DNA from: Succinatimonas hippei YIT 12066
Lineage (GTDB): Bacteria > Pseudomonadota > Gammaproteobacteria > Enterobacterales > Succinivibrionaceae
Assembly (NCBI RefSeq): GCF_000188195.1
Contig: NZ_GL830951.1
Coordinates: 1-42,876 of the forward strand
DNA: 42,876 bases
Direction: 5' to 3'
Of the stretch, positions 23,577-32,534 are shown piece after piece. The position numbers and the translations under genes were made by a program. The notes under the pieces are model-generated. The model did no database searches, was not told the origin of the DNA, and was given only the letters and a program-made list of their open reading frames with translations. Within the stretch, counting starts at the first letter, position 1; each line of letters opens with the position of its first letter.

Positions 23577-24509
23577 ATGAAACATTGTGATTTACAGCAA
23601 GCCTTTACGCCGGCAAAGCTTATTGTCAGTACCGTTAAAACGCCTGCAGCAGCATTGGGATTTATTCCCGCAATTGATTCTTCATATGTTTTCAATGAAG
23701 AATTTTTAAATAATGTTCTATTGTTTTTGGATAAACCTTTAAATGACGCTCTTTATATTGCAGGGCCTTCAGGCTGCGGTAAAACTTCGGCGGTTTTACA
23801 AATCGCCGCACGTTTAAAGTGGTCGGTTGAACAGGTAACTTTTTCAAATCGCAGTGAAGTTCAGGATCTGCTTGGACATTTTAGCGTGCAGGATAGGAAT
23901 GTAACTTTTAATTACGGTCCGTTATCAAGAGCTATGCTTAACGGTTCGATTTTACTTTTAAATGAAATTGATCTGGTTAATCCCGGAGATCTGGCTCTTT
24001 TAAATGACGTGATAGAGGGCAGGCCTTTGTGCATTTTACAAAACGGAGGCGAGATAGTATTTCCTCATCCGTTTTTTAGGGTAATCGCTACAGCCAATAC
24101 CAAAGGCTCCGGAGATGAAAGCGGTTTTTATAATGGTACCAGAATATTAAATCAGGCCTTTTTGGATAGATGGCGTTTTATTGAATGCAGCTATCCTGAT
24201 GAGAAATTTGAAAGAATCCTGCTTAAAAATAAAATACCCGGACTAAACGGCGAGCTTATAAATAAGCTTTTGCAGTTTGCTTTAGAGTTAAGAAGGGTAA
24301 GCACGGAAAGAACCGAATCGATCGGATCTTTATCCGCACCTTTTTCGACTCGAGTATTATTAAGGCTTGCCGGTCTTTTAGCTCAAAGTTCAAAGCTGAA
24401 CATTTATGCTGCGCTTGATTTGGCGTATGCTTCGCGCCTTTCTCAAATAGAACGCGAATACGTCAAACGCTTATGTTTTGATGTTTTCGGGAGTCAGGAA
24501 AGGCGCTGA
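23577..24509 (+). CDS. AAA+ ATPase, CobS/MoxR-like
   Basis: The 310-residue protein is a single AAA_5-type domain. Walker A is GPSGCGKT at 63-70, Walker B LLLNEID at about 127-133, and FFRVIATANT gives the sensor 1 region, followed by the arginine-bearing AFLDRWRF. These CobS/MoxR-like ATPases remodel partner proteins and are normally encoded with a von Willebrand A-domain partner (CobT-like), which is absent here. The gene follows an SSB-like gene, an association reminiscent of phage and plasmid replication modules. There is no clear Shine-Dalgarno sequence. Function is unknown. Confidence 0.8.
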   Translation: MKHCDLQQAFTPAKLIVSTVKTPAAALGFIPAIDSSYVFNEEFLNNVLLFLDKPLNDALYIAGPSGCGKTSAVLQIAARLKWSVEQVTFSNRSEVQDLLGHFSVQDRNVTFNYGPLSRAMLNGSILLLNEIDLVNPGDLALLNDVIEGRPLCILQNGGEIVFPHPFFRVIATANTKGSGDESGFYNGTRILNQAFLDRWRFIECSYPDEKFERILLKNKIPGLNGELINKLLQFALELRRVSTERTESIGSLSAPFSTRVLLRLAGLLAQSSKLNIYAALDLAYASRLSQIEREYVKRLCFDVFGSQERR

Positions 24510-24531
24510 AATTTACATATATGACAGAGGA

Positions 24532-24681
24532 TTATCTATTGATTTTTTTGATTGAGCACTTTTGATTATTGCATGCAGTGCAGTCCGTACATTTCTTTTT
24601 GGTCCTTTTTATCATACCGAAGATTGCCGCGCTTGAACACGCGGCAATGATTAAAGCTAAAATCAGATCTACAAAACCCAT
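24532..24681 (-). CDS. FeoB-associated Cys-rich membrane protein
   Basis: A 49-residue frame starts exactly at the end of feoB (TAAATG). It encodes an N-terminal membrane helix (GFVDLILALIIAACSSAAIFGMI), a basic patch and a cysteine cluster CTDCTACNNQKC, then a lysine-rich tail. This is the layout of the FeoB_associated family, small proteins encoded after feoB in many anaerobes and thought to assist ferrous iron uptake. It has no separate ribosome binding site and is probably translated by coupling. It is convergent with the AAA+ gene, 22 bp away. Confidence 0.85.
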   Translation of the reverse strand: MGFVDLILALIIAACSSAAIFGMIKRTKKKCTDCTACNNQKCSIKKINR

Positions 24682-26778
24682 TTATAAAAACAAAGTTCCT
24701 GCCGTGTTGTAAATGATAAAGGTTATAACGTATGCCGTTACCAGCTGGAAGGATGCTGATAAGGCCACGTACGCAAAAGAGCCTGATTCTTTTTTGACGG
24801 TAGCCAAAGTTGCGACGCACGGAATATACAAAAGGCAAAACACCATGAGGCAATATGCGTTTAATGAGTTAAAGCCGATTGATTGTAACTGCTCTGCAAA
24901 AATCTGCATACCGACATCCGAGTTAGCGTTAACGACGCTAAATAAGATAGCCATAGAAGAAACCACGACTTCTTTGGCGACGATTCCTGCAATAAGCGCC
25001 AGTACGATTTGCCAAAAACCGAGTCCTAACGGAGCAAATAACGGACTTAGAGCTTGTCCTACTACAGCGCCGAAGCTGTCTGACATGGACAATGTGAAAC
25101 CGTTTGACCCAAAGTGCAGTAAAGCCCACACGGCAAGTGTCATGACGAAAATAGTAGTTCCTGCTTTGCTTAAATAGTCTTTTAATTTATCCCATACGTA
25201 AATGGATACGGTATGCAGATCAGGAAGCTTATAGGCAGGAAGCTCAATTAAAAGATAATTGGTAAGAGATCCTTTTCTGTCTAAGAACTTTAGGATAAAA
25301 CACACGATAAGCGCTACGACTATACCGATTAGATAAAGTGAATAAGCGACAATCATCGCGTTTTCATGAAAGAACATTTCTGAAAACAGTACGTAGATGG
25401 TAAGCCGCGCATTGCAGCTCATAAAAGGAGTCACGAGCATGACTTTTAATTTGTCATGGCGGTGTTCCAAAGCACGGGTGGCCATAATGGCCGGGACGGA
25501 GCATCCGAAACCTAAGATCATCGGGATAAAAGCTCTGCCTGAAAGCCCGAGTTTTTTCATGATACCTTCCATTACGTAAGCAACACGTGCCATGTAGCCT
25601 GTATCTTCAAGGAATGCAAGGGCCAGAAAGAGCACGAAAAGATTAGGCAGAAAGGTAATTACCACGCCCACGCCGCCGATAATGCCTTCAACGATAAGAG
25701 AAATAAACATAGGTGAGGCGTTAAGCGAACTTAAGTAGTCAGAGGCCTTGGTTGAAATTAAATCAATGGCGATTTCAAAAAATCCCTTAATGAAGTCACC
25801 GAAATTGAAAGTCAGAATAAAGACTACGGCCATAATGGCAAGGAATGCCGGAATGCCGAAAAAAGGATGGGTGAATACTTTATCGATTTTTTCGGTAAGC
25901 TTATCCTGACGTTCTTTGTTAACTAAAACTTCAGTGATGACATCATCGATAAAATCATATTTTTCATTAATGATGCGGGCTTCGAAATTTTTACCGTCAG
26001 GAAAAATGTCTTGGGTATCAATAGGGTATTTGCTGCTGATTTCATGATCGCCTTCCAAGGTTTTTATGGCGTAATAGCGATAATTGATAAGATTTGGATA
26101 TTTTTCCTGGAGTCGCGGGATGATTTGATCGATTTTATCTTCAATAAAATCCGAGTACACCATCGCAAACTCTTGATGGTGATCGTGTTTGTGTTCAAAA
26201 GTTTCTTTATGTTCGTGAATTATAGGATCGGGAGTTTTGGCTCCTTGGTGATGAATGGCGGCATGAAGCAGAATATCAAGACCCATGCGTTTTCTCGCCG
26301 ATACCGGAATAACCGGAATGCCGAGCATTTCAGGCAGACGGTGGAGGTCTATTTCCATTCCCCTTTTCAACACGATGTCCATCATGTTAAGTGCCATGAC
26401 TACAGGCTTTCCCAGCTCTAAAAGCTGCAGTGTCAGGTACAAGCTTCTTTCAAGAGCGGAGGCGTCTACAACATTTATTATGACGTCAACCTCGCCTGAT
26501 AGTATGAAATTGCGCGCTACCGTCTCCTCCATTGTGTATGAGGTAAGTGAATAGGTGCCGGGGAGATCGACAAGTCTTATATTGCGGTTATGGGAATGGA
26601 TGGCGCCTTCAACTTTTTCGACGGTGACGCCGGGCCAGTTAGCAACTTTTAAATTTGCACCTGTAAAAGCGTTAAAGAGCGTGGTTTTTCCGCAGTTAGG
26701 GTTTCCGATAAATCCGATGGTTAAATCGGTTTTATTTTGTGTAGTATGGTGCGGCAGAATTGAGTGCAGTGATTTCAT
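24682..26778 (-). CDS. feoB: Ferrous iron transporter FeoB
   Basis: The 698-residue inner-membrane Fe(II) transporter has an N-terminal G domain with G1 GNPNCGKTTLFN at about 26-37, switch residues NWPGVTVEKVEG, G3 DLPGTYSL, G4 NMMD and G5 SARKRMG. The helical spacer is histidine-rich (HEHKETFEHKHDHHQE), unusual and possibly metal-binding. The membrane part carries the two Gate motifs, including GFGCSVPAIMATRALE and FMSCNARLTIYV. It lies 11 bp after feoA and directly before the Cys-rich small gene in one operon. Confidence 0.96.
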   Translation of the reverse strand: MKSLHSILPHHTTQNKTDLTIGFIGNPNCGKTTLFNAFTGANLKVANWPGVTVEKVEGAIHSHNRNIRLVDLPGTYSLTSYTMEETVARNFILSGEVDVIINVVDASALERSLYLTLQLLELGKPVVMALNMMDIVLKRGMEIDLHRLPEMLGIPVIPVSARKRMGLDILLHAAIHHQGAKTPDPIIHEHKETFEHKHDHHQEFAMVYSDFIEDKIDQIIPRLQEKYPNLINYRYYAIKTLEGDHEISSKYPIDTQDIFPDGKNFEARIINEKYDFIDDVITEVLVNKERQDKLTEKIDKVFTHPFFGIPAFLAIMAVVFILTFNFGDFIKGFFEIAIDLISTKASDYLSSLNASPMFISLIVEGIIGGVGVVITFLPNLFVLFLALAFLEDTGYMARVAYVMEGIMKKLGLSGRAFIPMILGFGCSVPAIMATRALEHRHDKLKVMLVTPFMSCNARLTIYVLFSEMFFHENAMIVAYSLYLIGIVVALIVCFILKFLDRKGSLTNYLLIELPAYKLPDLHTVSIYVWDKLKDYLSKAGTTIFVMTLAVWALLHFGSNGFTLSMSDSFGAVVGQALSPLFAPLGLGFWQIVLALIAGIVAKEVVVSSMAILFSVVNANSDVGMQIFAEQLQSIGFNSLNAYCLMVFCLLYIPCVATLATVKKESGSFAYVALSASFQLVTAYVITFIIYNTAGTLFL

Positions 26779-26789
26779 AGTCTTTGCGA

Positions 26790-27011
26790 TTAAATCTTTT
26801 CAACTTCAATGTTTTTTGTTATATCTTCACCTAAAGCGTATTGAGAACCGCGCAGTTTTATAATTAAAGTTCCTTTCCCTTTGCGGTTAACTACTTCAAG
26901 TTTTGAATGTTCGGTCATGCCTAAAGCTTCAAGACGGTGGGCAAGACTTTCTTCAAGATTTAATTTGCAAATAAGGCAATGCTGCCGCTTTTCCATCTGA
27001 CTTAAAAGCAT
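26790..27011 (-). CDS. feoA: Ferrous iron transport protein FeoA
   Basis: The 73-residue SH3-like protein supports FeoB function in the cytoplasm. The characteristic core is LAHRLEALGMTEHSKLEVV followed by GTLIIKLRGSQYALGEDI. The ATG at 27011 is chosen because AGGAG lies eight bases upstream; the frame stays open further but the family starts here. A short cysteine pair (HCLIC) near the N-terminus is notable. It is first in the feoA-feoB operon. Confidence 0.93.
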   Translation of the reverse strand: MLLSQMEKRQHCLICKLNLEESLAHRLEALGMTEHSKLEVVNRKGKGTLIIKLRGSQYALGEDITKNIEVEKI

Positions 27012-27121
27012 ACATATTCTCCTAAAATGCTTTAGACAAGATAAAAAAGCATGCATATTGTAACAGGATGTATAAAACAGTGATTTATTTTTGTGTTTAA
27101 GAGCGTTATTGAAGTGCAAAG

Positions 27122-27146
27122 ACGGCTAAGTTTTTACTTTAGCCGT
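27122..27146 (-). terminator. Hairpin after the metallo-hydrolase gene
   Basis: ACGGCTAA (27122-27129) pairs with TTAGCCGT (27139-27146) around a nine-base loop. It lies 18 bp beyond the metallo-hydrolase stop and upstream of feoA. The minus-strand tail CTTTGC is only weakly T-rich. Confidence 0.5.
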
Positions 27147-27164
27147 AAAGGTTGTGCGAAAAAA

Positions 27165-27947
27165 TTAAAAGGAAAAAGTTTGTCCGTCGTTAGGGATCTT
27201 CAGTTTGGTTAATTGGTTTTCCCGGGCAAAGTCCCTTAATAATGATCGAGTTACGGTCGCATGCGACACACCTTCGACATGAGTGGCAATGACTTCAATT
27301 TCAGGAAACTTTCGCATCAGCACCAAGACGTCATATTGATTCATGATAAGAGCATGTCCTAAAGGAAACTGAGCTCCGGCTGCATTTACGGCGATAACTT
27401 GCGGGCGATATTGGCAGATTGCGTTGCTTACTCCCTGGTAAAAGATCGTATCTCCTGCAAGGTAAAAGGTTTTTTCTCCGTTTGCCTTAAACACTACTCC
27501 GCAGGCATCTTTTTCAAGATCTGCTTCTTGATAGAAAAAAGAAGTAACTGCATCAGATGATCCGTGATCGCACGGAGTTTTAATTAAAGTGATGCCGCTG
27601 AATGTTATGCCGTTTTCATCAAGGATCCTGACATCTTTAAAGCCGGATTCATTGAGCTTTTCGGCATCTTCTGCCGATTGACTGAATAAAGGCAGATGTT
27701 TGGGTAAAAGTTTGGCCGCGGTTTCATCAAAATGATCAAAATGCAAATGAGTGACGATAACGGCATCGACATTCAGTAAATCTTCAATCTGACAAGGTAA
27801 TTCACAATCGGGATTTCCTTTCCCTGTTGATACTGTATAAGGGATAGCAGGATAGGTTCCTTGCGGAGCCAGCATCGGATCTATAAGAAAACGCTTGTCA
27901 GCGTAGGTTATGATGGATGTTGCGCTGCGAATTTGTTGAAAAATCAT
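27165..27947 (-). CDS. Metallo-beta-lactamase-fold hydrolase (UlaG-like)
   Basis: The 260-residue protein carries the metal site THLHFDHFD, PCDHG, LAGDTIF and a C-terminal histidine in ATHVEGVSH. The arrangement is that of the UlaG/YtnP-like branch of the superfamily. Substrate is not evident; lactones or phosphodiesters are typical. GGAGAG precedes the ATG. It is divergent from a merR gene, and the intergenic region holds a MerR-type promoter reading towards this gene, so it is probably the regulated target. Confidence 0.87.
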   Translation of the reverse strand: MIFQQIRSATSIITYADKRFLIDPMLAPQGTYPAIPYTVSTGKGNPDCELPCQIEDLLNVDAVIVTHLHFDHFDETAAKLLPKHLPLFSQSAEDAEKLNESGFKDVRILDENGITFSGITLIKTPCDHGSSDAVTSFFYQEADLEKDACGVVFKANGEKTFYLAGDTIFYQGVSNAICQYRPQVIAVNAAGAQFPLGHALIMNQYDVLVLMRKFPEIEVIATHVEGVSHATVTRSLLRDFARENQLTKLKIPNDGQTFSF

Positions 27948-28001
27948 GAAGCTCTCCTTTTTTATGCTAAGTTGCGGATAAAGTTTTTTCTTGTTATCGT
28001 C

Positions 28002-28032
28002 ATTATAAAAGCTATAGTAACTATAGGTTCAA
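28002..28032 (-). promoter_or_regulatory. MerR-type promoter with 19-bp spacer and operator dyad
   Basis: Reading the minus strand, TTGAAC (28027-28032) and TATAAT (28002-28007) are separated by exactly 19 bp instead of 17. A perfect dyad CTATAGTTACTATAG (28012-28026) fills the spacer. This is the standard architecture of promoters twisted into shape by MerR-family activators. It drives the metallo-hydrolase gene. The merR start lies 20 bp on the other side. Confidence 0.85.
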
Positions 28033-28051
28033 GCGGTTTTGAGGACAGATA

Positions 28052-28471
28052 ATGAAAATCGGAGAGTTGTCGGCAAAAACGGGATGTCCCGTGACCAGAA
28101 TTCGTTTTTACGAACAAAAAGGCGTGATGTTAAAACCAAAACGCGGAATAGGCGGGCAGCGTGAATATGGGGATGAGGATCTTACACGGCTTGAGTTCAT
28201 TATGTCCTGCCGCGTTAACGGAATGAAGCTTGAATGTGTTAAGCGTTTTATTGAGTATGTAGATAAAGGCAAAGGAACTTTGTGGCTGTACGATAGAGTT
28301 AATGAATATTTAAAAGAGGTGGAAATTAAACGAAGGCAACTTGATTTGGTGGAAGATTTTTTGACTAGAGTAAAAATCAGGCTTCAAAACGAGCTTTCCG
28401 ATAATTGCAGCAAGGTTCTTAAAGATCGCTTTTTAAAAGAGCTGACAGATAGTTCTAAACAGGAAAAATAA
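28052..28471 (+). CDS. MerR-family transcriptional regulator
   Basis: The 139-residue protein has the MerR winged helix MKIGELSAKTGCPVTRIRFYEQKGVMLKPKR, then the dimerisation coiled coil at about 80-120. Cysteines occur at CPV, SCRVNGMKLEC and DNCSKVL. It lacks the canonical mercury-type triad, and the region around GMKLECVKRF resembles the thiol/aldehyde-responsive NmlR-AdhR branch. GAGG precedes the ATG by eight bases. It faces its probable operator, and a nitroreductase gene follows 50 bp downstream, suggesting electrophile or redox stress as the signal. Confidence 0.9.
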   Translation: MKIGELSAKTGCPVTRIRFYEQKGVMLKPKRGIGGQREYGDEDLTRLEFIMSCRVNGMKLECVKRFIEYVDKGKGTLWLYDRVNEYLKEVEIKRRQLDLVEDFLTRVKIRLQNELSDNCSKVLKDRFLKELTDSSKQEK

Positions 28472-28521
28472 GTTTTGTTTGCATAAGATATAATCAATAC
28501 AAAAGCGTAAGGAGAATTAAA

Positions 28522-29034
28522 ATGAAAGATTTTTTTGATTTAGCTAAAGAAAGATTTTCCTGTAGATCTTATGATCCGACCCCTTTGACTGATGATGAAA
28601 TAAATAAGCTTTTATCTGCGGCAAAGCTTGCTCCGACCGCGTGTAATCGTCAGCCGTTTACTTTGCTTGTGGTAAGAGGGGAAAGCCTTAAGAAAATTCA
28701 AAATTGTGCATGGCTGTACGGAGCTCCGTTAGCGATTGTGGTATGTACTAACGAGAGTGAAGCGTGGCAAAGAAAATATGACAGGCAGAACTTTGCTGTA
28801 GTTGACGGAGCCATAGTGATGACGCATATGCTGTTGCAAGCGGCAGATATGGGGCTTGGATCTTGTTTTATAGGTGCGATTAAAACCGACCTTTTAACTG
28901 AAGCTTTAGAGATTAAGGAGCCGCTTAGAGCTCAGTTTATTATGGTTGCAGGACATATGGCATCTGACGTAAAGCCCGATAAGCTGCATTTTGAAAGAAA
29001 GGATTTAAAAGATCAGGTCATTTATCTTAATTAG
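28522..29034 (+). CDS. Nitroreductase-family flavoprotein
   Basis: The 170-residue protein has the FMN-binding N-terminus RFSCRSYDPTPLTDDEI, then AAKLAPTACNRQPFTLLVV and the later MLLQAADMGLGSCFIGAI. This is the short nitroreductase type, dimeric, using NAD(P)H to reduce nitro compounds or quinones. The physiological substrate is unknown. AAGGAG precedes the ATG. It lies behind merR on the same strand and may share its transcript. Confidence 0.92.
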   Translation: MKDFFDLAKERFSCRSYDPTPLTDDEINKLLSAAKLAPTACNRQPFTLLVVRGESLKKIQNCAWLYGAPLAIVVCTNESEAWQRKYDRQNFAVVDGAIVMTHMLLQAADMGLGSCFIGAIKTDLLTEALEIKEPLRAQFIMVAGHMASDVKPDKLHFERKDLKDQVIYLN

Positions 29035-29042
29035 GCGGTTAT

Positions 29043-29072
29043 TTTTCGGGCAACATGCAGTTTGCCCGAAAA
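29043..29072. terminator. Hairpin between convergent nitroreductase and anmK
   Basis: TTTTCGGGCAA (29043-29053) pairs with TTGCCCGAAAA (29062-29072) around an eight-base loop. It lies 8 bp after the nitroreductase stop and 8 bp after the anmK stop on the other strand. Neither side shows a proper T-run outside the stem, so it may act weakly in both directions. Confidence 0.5.
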
Positions 29073-29080
29073 CACAAGTT

Positions 29081-30244
29081 TTACTTTAAGCGTGATTTGA
29101 CGAAATTGCCGTTCGGCGCCGGGCAAAGACAGCCTAAAATTGTCGGATATTTTGCTCCTGTGGAATGGGTAAGATCGATTGGCTTGCCGTTTATGCACAT
29201 ATAAGTAAACCAGGCAAAAGCTTCAGCTTCCATATATGCAGGATGAATGCCGACTTCATCGGAGCGCATTACATTTAAATTCAGATTACGGCAATACTCT
29301 TCAAAGCGTTGTTTGATTAAAGGGTTGTAAGCACCGCCGCCGCAGAGAATAAGATCTCCTTCCTTTAAGTTTTTAAAATGCTCTTTGATTTTAATGATTT
29401 CAACGATAACGGCTTTTACTGAAAACTCACAAAGGGTGGCAAGCAAATCAGCCCCTGATGCTTCTTGGTTTTTTACAAGATTAAGATATTTTTTAACGGT
29501 ATTTTCGTTAAAATCTTCACGCCCGCTTGATTTGGGAAAATCTCTTTTTAAATAAGGATGAGTTAAAAGCTCGTAAAGCCAATCTTTCCTGACTCTTCCC
29601 GTAGAGGCGATTTTTGCGTCTTTATCATAAGGTTCATTAAACAGTACGCGGCAGCTTAGATCAAGCAAGGTATTGGCAGGGCCGCAGTCAAATCCTGCTA
29701 GGACTTTCCCGCCTTTTTCAATTACGGTTAAATTGGATATGCCGCCTAAATTCAAAATGTAGCGATCGCGGTAAGCATGTTTTAACATCATTTGATGAAA
29801 TGCAGGAGTAAGGGGCGCTCCATCCCCTCCTGCAGCAAGATCTGCCGCTCTAAAATCAACTACGGTATCGATTCCGGTTAAAGCGGCGGTAAGCGGTCCG
29901 AGATCCAGCTGTTTTGAAAAGCGTAATTTCGGTCTGTGCCTTACGGTTTGACCGTGAGTACCTATGGCGATGATATCTTCATTTTTAAGTTCAGCTTTGG
30001 ATAGGAGATGATTAACCAACTCTGCTTGTTTTTTGGCGATAAAGACGCAGGCTTTGCCTTCTTTTTCGATTTCATCACTAGAACTTTGACAAAGCTCATG
30101 CAAGGCTTTTGCTTCTGCTTCTGACCATTTACAGCTGTCAACGTCAATAACTTCAGGTTTGCCGTTTTGCATATCGATAAGACAGGCGTCAAGTCCGTCA
30201 ATACTGGTTCCTGACATCAGTCCGATGTAAAGTTCTTTAGACAT
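29081..30244 (-). CDS. anmK: Anhydro-N-acetylmuramic acid kinase
   Basis: The 387-residue kinase of cell-wall recycling converts 1,6-anhydro-MurNAc to MurNAc-6-phosphate. Family motifs include [69 protein letters not shown] and [12 protein letters not shown]. The ATG at 30244 overlaps the bioA stop by eight bases, so it is read from the bioB-bioA transcript, an unrelated pathway. The histidine-aspartate pair [16 protein letters not shown] closes the fold. Confidence 0.95.
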   Translation of the reverse strand: MSKELYIGLMSGTSIDGLDACLIDMQNGKPEVIDVDSCKWSEAEAKALHELCQSSSDEIEKEGKACVFIAKKQAELVNHLLSKAELKNEDIIAIGTHGQTVRHRPKLRFSKQLDLGPLTAALTGIDTVVDFRAADLAAGGDGAPLTPAFHQMMLKHAYRDRYILNLGGISNLTVIEKGGKVLAGFDCGPANTLLDLSCRVLFNEPYDKDAKIASTGRVRKDWLYELLTHPYLKRDFPKSSGREDFNENTVKKYLNLVKNQEASGADLLATLCEFSVKAVIVEIIKIKEHFKNLKEGDLILCGGGAYNPLIKQRFEEYCRNLNLNVMRSDEVGIHPAYMEAEAFAWFTYMCINGKPIDLTHSTGAKYPTILGCLCPAPNGNFVKSRLK

Positions 30245-31532
30245 AAAGATTTTTATTCTCCGTGACTGCGGCAATAGCACTGCACAGCTTTTCGAGCTCT
30301 GTATCGCTGATTATAAACGGCGGCATTAAATATATAAGATCACCCATCGGCCTTATCCATACGTTAAGTTCAATAAAACGCTGCATGATTTCCCGCATTT
30401 TGACCACTGTTTTAGTTTGAACTACGCCGATAGCGCCTAGTACTCTTACATCTTTTACTAAGCTTTTTGCTTTGAGCGGAATTAAAAGTTCTTTTAACTT
30501 TGTTTCAATATGTTTGACTCGTGCTTGCCACGGAGAATTTAAAAGCAGTTTAAAAGAGGCAATTCCAACCGCACAAGCCAAGGGATTTGCCATGAATGTC
30601 GGGCCGTGCATAAATGCATAAGGCGGATTATTTGAAATAGCAGCGGCAATTTTGTCAGATGCAAGTACTGCAGATAAGGTCATATATCCGCCGGTAAGTC
30701 CTTTGCCGATGCACATTAAATCGGGAACGACATCGGCATATTCAAGGGCAAAAAGTTTGCCGGTTCGACCGAAGCCGGTGGCGATTTCATCAAAAATAAG
30801 CAGAATATCGTATTTTTTGCAAAGTTCATTAAGGCGCTTTAAATAAACCGGATGATAAAAGCGCATGCCGCTTGCTCCTTGTACTATCGGTTCAACGATT
30901 ACAGCCGCAAGCAGATCCTTTTTACTTTCTATAAGCTTTTTCATCGGCAGAAAATCATTTTCATCCCACGGATCATCAAAGCGGCATTGCGGAACCGGAG
31001 CAAAGAAACGTACCGGTAAGGCCGAGCCGAAAATTTTATGCATGCCGGCAATAGGATCGCATACGGACATTGCGTTCCAAGTGTCACCGTGATACCCGCC
31101 GGAGATTGTCGCAATTTCGCTTTTACGTAAGTTACCTTTGGCAAATTGATATTGAACTGCCATTTTTAAGGCTGCTTCTACGGCAACCGATCCGCTGTCG
31201 GCGTAAAAAATTCTGGTCAATTCGTGAGGTACGTACTTTAAGATCATTTTGCCAAGTTCAATTGCCGGATCGTGAGTAAGTCCTCCGAACATCACGTGGG
31301 CCATGGATTGTAATTGTTCGCACAGAGCATCATTTAATTCTTTTACGTTGTAGCCGTGAAGTGCGCACCACCATGATGAAGTTCCGTCAATAAGCTTCGT
31401 TCCGTCAGATAAAGTTATGGTACATCCTTTAGCTTCTTTGACTTTAAACGCAGGAAGCGGATTTAATATTGAGGTATAAGGATGGATAAGGTGATCTCTG
31501 TCAAAGGGATCAATGAGATTATCAAAGTTCAT
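30237..31532 (-). CDS. bioA: Adenosylmethionine-8-amino-7-oxononanoate aminotransferase
   Basis: The 431-residue PLP enzyme transfers the amino group of S-adenosylmethionine to KAPA, giving DAPA, the third step from pimeloyl-ACP. Motifs: [11 protein letters not shown], the [15 protein letters not shown] phosphate region, [15 protein letters not shown], and the lysine in [11 protein letters not shown]. The ATG at 31532 with GGAGG upstream is used; it overlaps bioB by 11 bases. It is followed by anmK with overlapping ends. Confidence 0.96.
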   Translation of the reverse strand: MNFDNLIDPFDRDHLIHPYTSILNPLPAFKVKEAKGCTITLSDGTKLIDGTSSWWCALHGYNVKELNDALCEQLQSMAHVMFGGLTHDPAIELGKMILKYVPHELTRIFYADSGSVAVEAALKMAVQYQFAKGNLRKSEIATISGGYHGDTWNAMSVCDPIAGMHKIFGSALPVRFFAPVPQCRFDDPWDENDFLPMKKLIESKKDLLAAVIVEPIVQGASGMRFYHPVYLKRLNELCKKYDILLIFDEIATGFGRTGKLFALEYADVVPDLMCIGKGLTGGYMTLSAVLASDKIAAAISNNPPYAFMHGPTFMANPLACAVGIASFKLLLNSPWQARVKHIETKLKELLIPLKAKSLVKDVRVLGAIGVVQTKTVVKMREIMQRFIELNVWIRPMGDLIYLMPPFIISDTELEKLCSAIAAVTENKNLYV

Positions 31533-32478
31533 ATCCGGCCTCCGCAAAACGCTTTTTGTCAGTATCGATATCCGAGCCTAAAGTGGTAAGTAAATCGCCT
31601 ACTATTGCCGAGTTTATGCCTGCGTATAAAGCTTGTCTTAAAGTTTTTTCGCTAAGCCGCGCTCTGCCTCCTGCAAGACGCAAATAGGCATGCGGCAGAA
31701 TAAAACGGAAAAGAGCGACGGTTTTTAAAATTTCCAAGTCACTTAATAAAGGAATATTTTCAAGCGGAGTGCCGGGGATCGGGTGCAGGATATTAAGCGG
31801 AACCGATTGAATTTCAAGATCTCTTAATGTAAGAGCTAGATCAGCTCTGTCTTCCATGCTTTCTCCCATCCCGATAATTCCGCCGGAGCAAACTTCAAGT
31901 CCGACTTCTTTTGCTGCTTTGATAACCGCAATTTTTTGGCTGAATTTATGGGTTGAACATAGATTTTTGAAATAATTTTCCGAACTCTCCAAATTGCAGT
32001 GATAGCGGGAAAGACCTGATTCTTTTAGTTTTTTCAAATCATTTTTATTAAGAAGACCTAAGGATGCGCATAAAGCAATCTTGCTATTTAGCTTCAGATA
32101 TGTCAGTAAAAGGTTAATTTCTTTAAGCTCATTTGGAGAAGGCTTACGTCCTGAAGTTACCAAAGAAAACCTTTTAACGCCTTTTTTCTCGCAATGGAGA
32201 GCTTCTTTAAGACATTCCTCATTATTAACGAGAGGATAAACGGCAATATTTGTTTTATAGTGTGATGATTGGGCACACCATTTGCAGTCTTCCGTGCAAA
32301 GACCTGATTTTGCATTTATTATGGAGCAGGAATCAAATTTTCGGGAAGCAAATTTTAAAGTTATTTTATGGGAAGAGAAAATAAGCTCTTCCACATTATC
32401 GTAAGCAATAATGTATGATATGTCTTCACGCGTAATTGCTTTTCCATCAAGGATTTTTTGAGTAATTAAATTAAGCAT
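31522..32478 (-). CDS. bioB: Biotin synthase
   Basis: The 318-residue radical-SAM enzyme inserts sulfur into dethiobiotin. The 4Fe-4S motif appears as [11 protein letters not shown] (Cx3Cx2C). [11 protein letters not shown] and the C-terminal RLAGGR with the unusual arginine ligand region are present. The ATG at 32478 with TTTGGAAA upstream is the family start; the upstream open frame is not coding. It is divergent from bioF, with 56 bp between starts. Confidence 0.96.
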   Translation of the reverse strand: MLNLITQKILDGKAITREDISYIIAYDNVEELIFSSHKITLKFASRKFDSCSIINAKSGLCTEDCKWCAQSSHYKTNIAVYPLVNNEECLKEALHCEKKGVKRFSLVTSGRKPSPNELKEINLLLTYLKLNSKIALCASLGLLNKNDLKKLKESGLSRYHCNLESSENYFKNLCSTHKFSQKIAVIKAAKEVGLEVCSGGIIGMGESMEDRADLALTLRDLEIQSVPLNILHPIPGTPLENIPLLSDLEILKTVALFRFILPHAYLRLAGGRARLSEKTLRQALYAGINSAIVGDLLTTLGSDIDTDKKRFAEAGYEL

Positions 32479-32492
32479 TACGATTTTCCAAA

Positions 32493-32511
32493 GCGATAAA
32501 AAATTTTTCGC
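32493..32511. promoter_or_regulatory. Near-palindrome in the bioB-bioF control region
   Basis: GCGATAAAAAATTTTTCGC is a palindrome broken by one extra base, centred between the divergent bioB and bioF genes (56-bp gap). It is a candidate operator. It does not resemble the BirA site (TTGTAAACC...GGTTTACAA), and no such site is visible here. Confidence 0.35.
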
Positions 32512-32534
32512 AAACAAAGGTAAAAACAGAAAAA

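Noticed and set aside
24713-25177. Plus-strand 154-residue open frame inside feoB
   Set aside because: Antisense shadow of the FeoB membrane domain; no family features.
32479-32534. BirA operator between bioB and bioF
   Set aside because: No TTGTAAACC / GGTTTACAA half-sites are present in the gap or at the gene starts.
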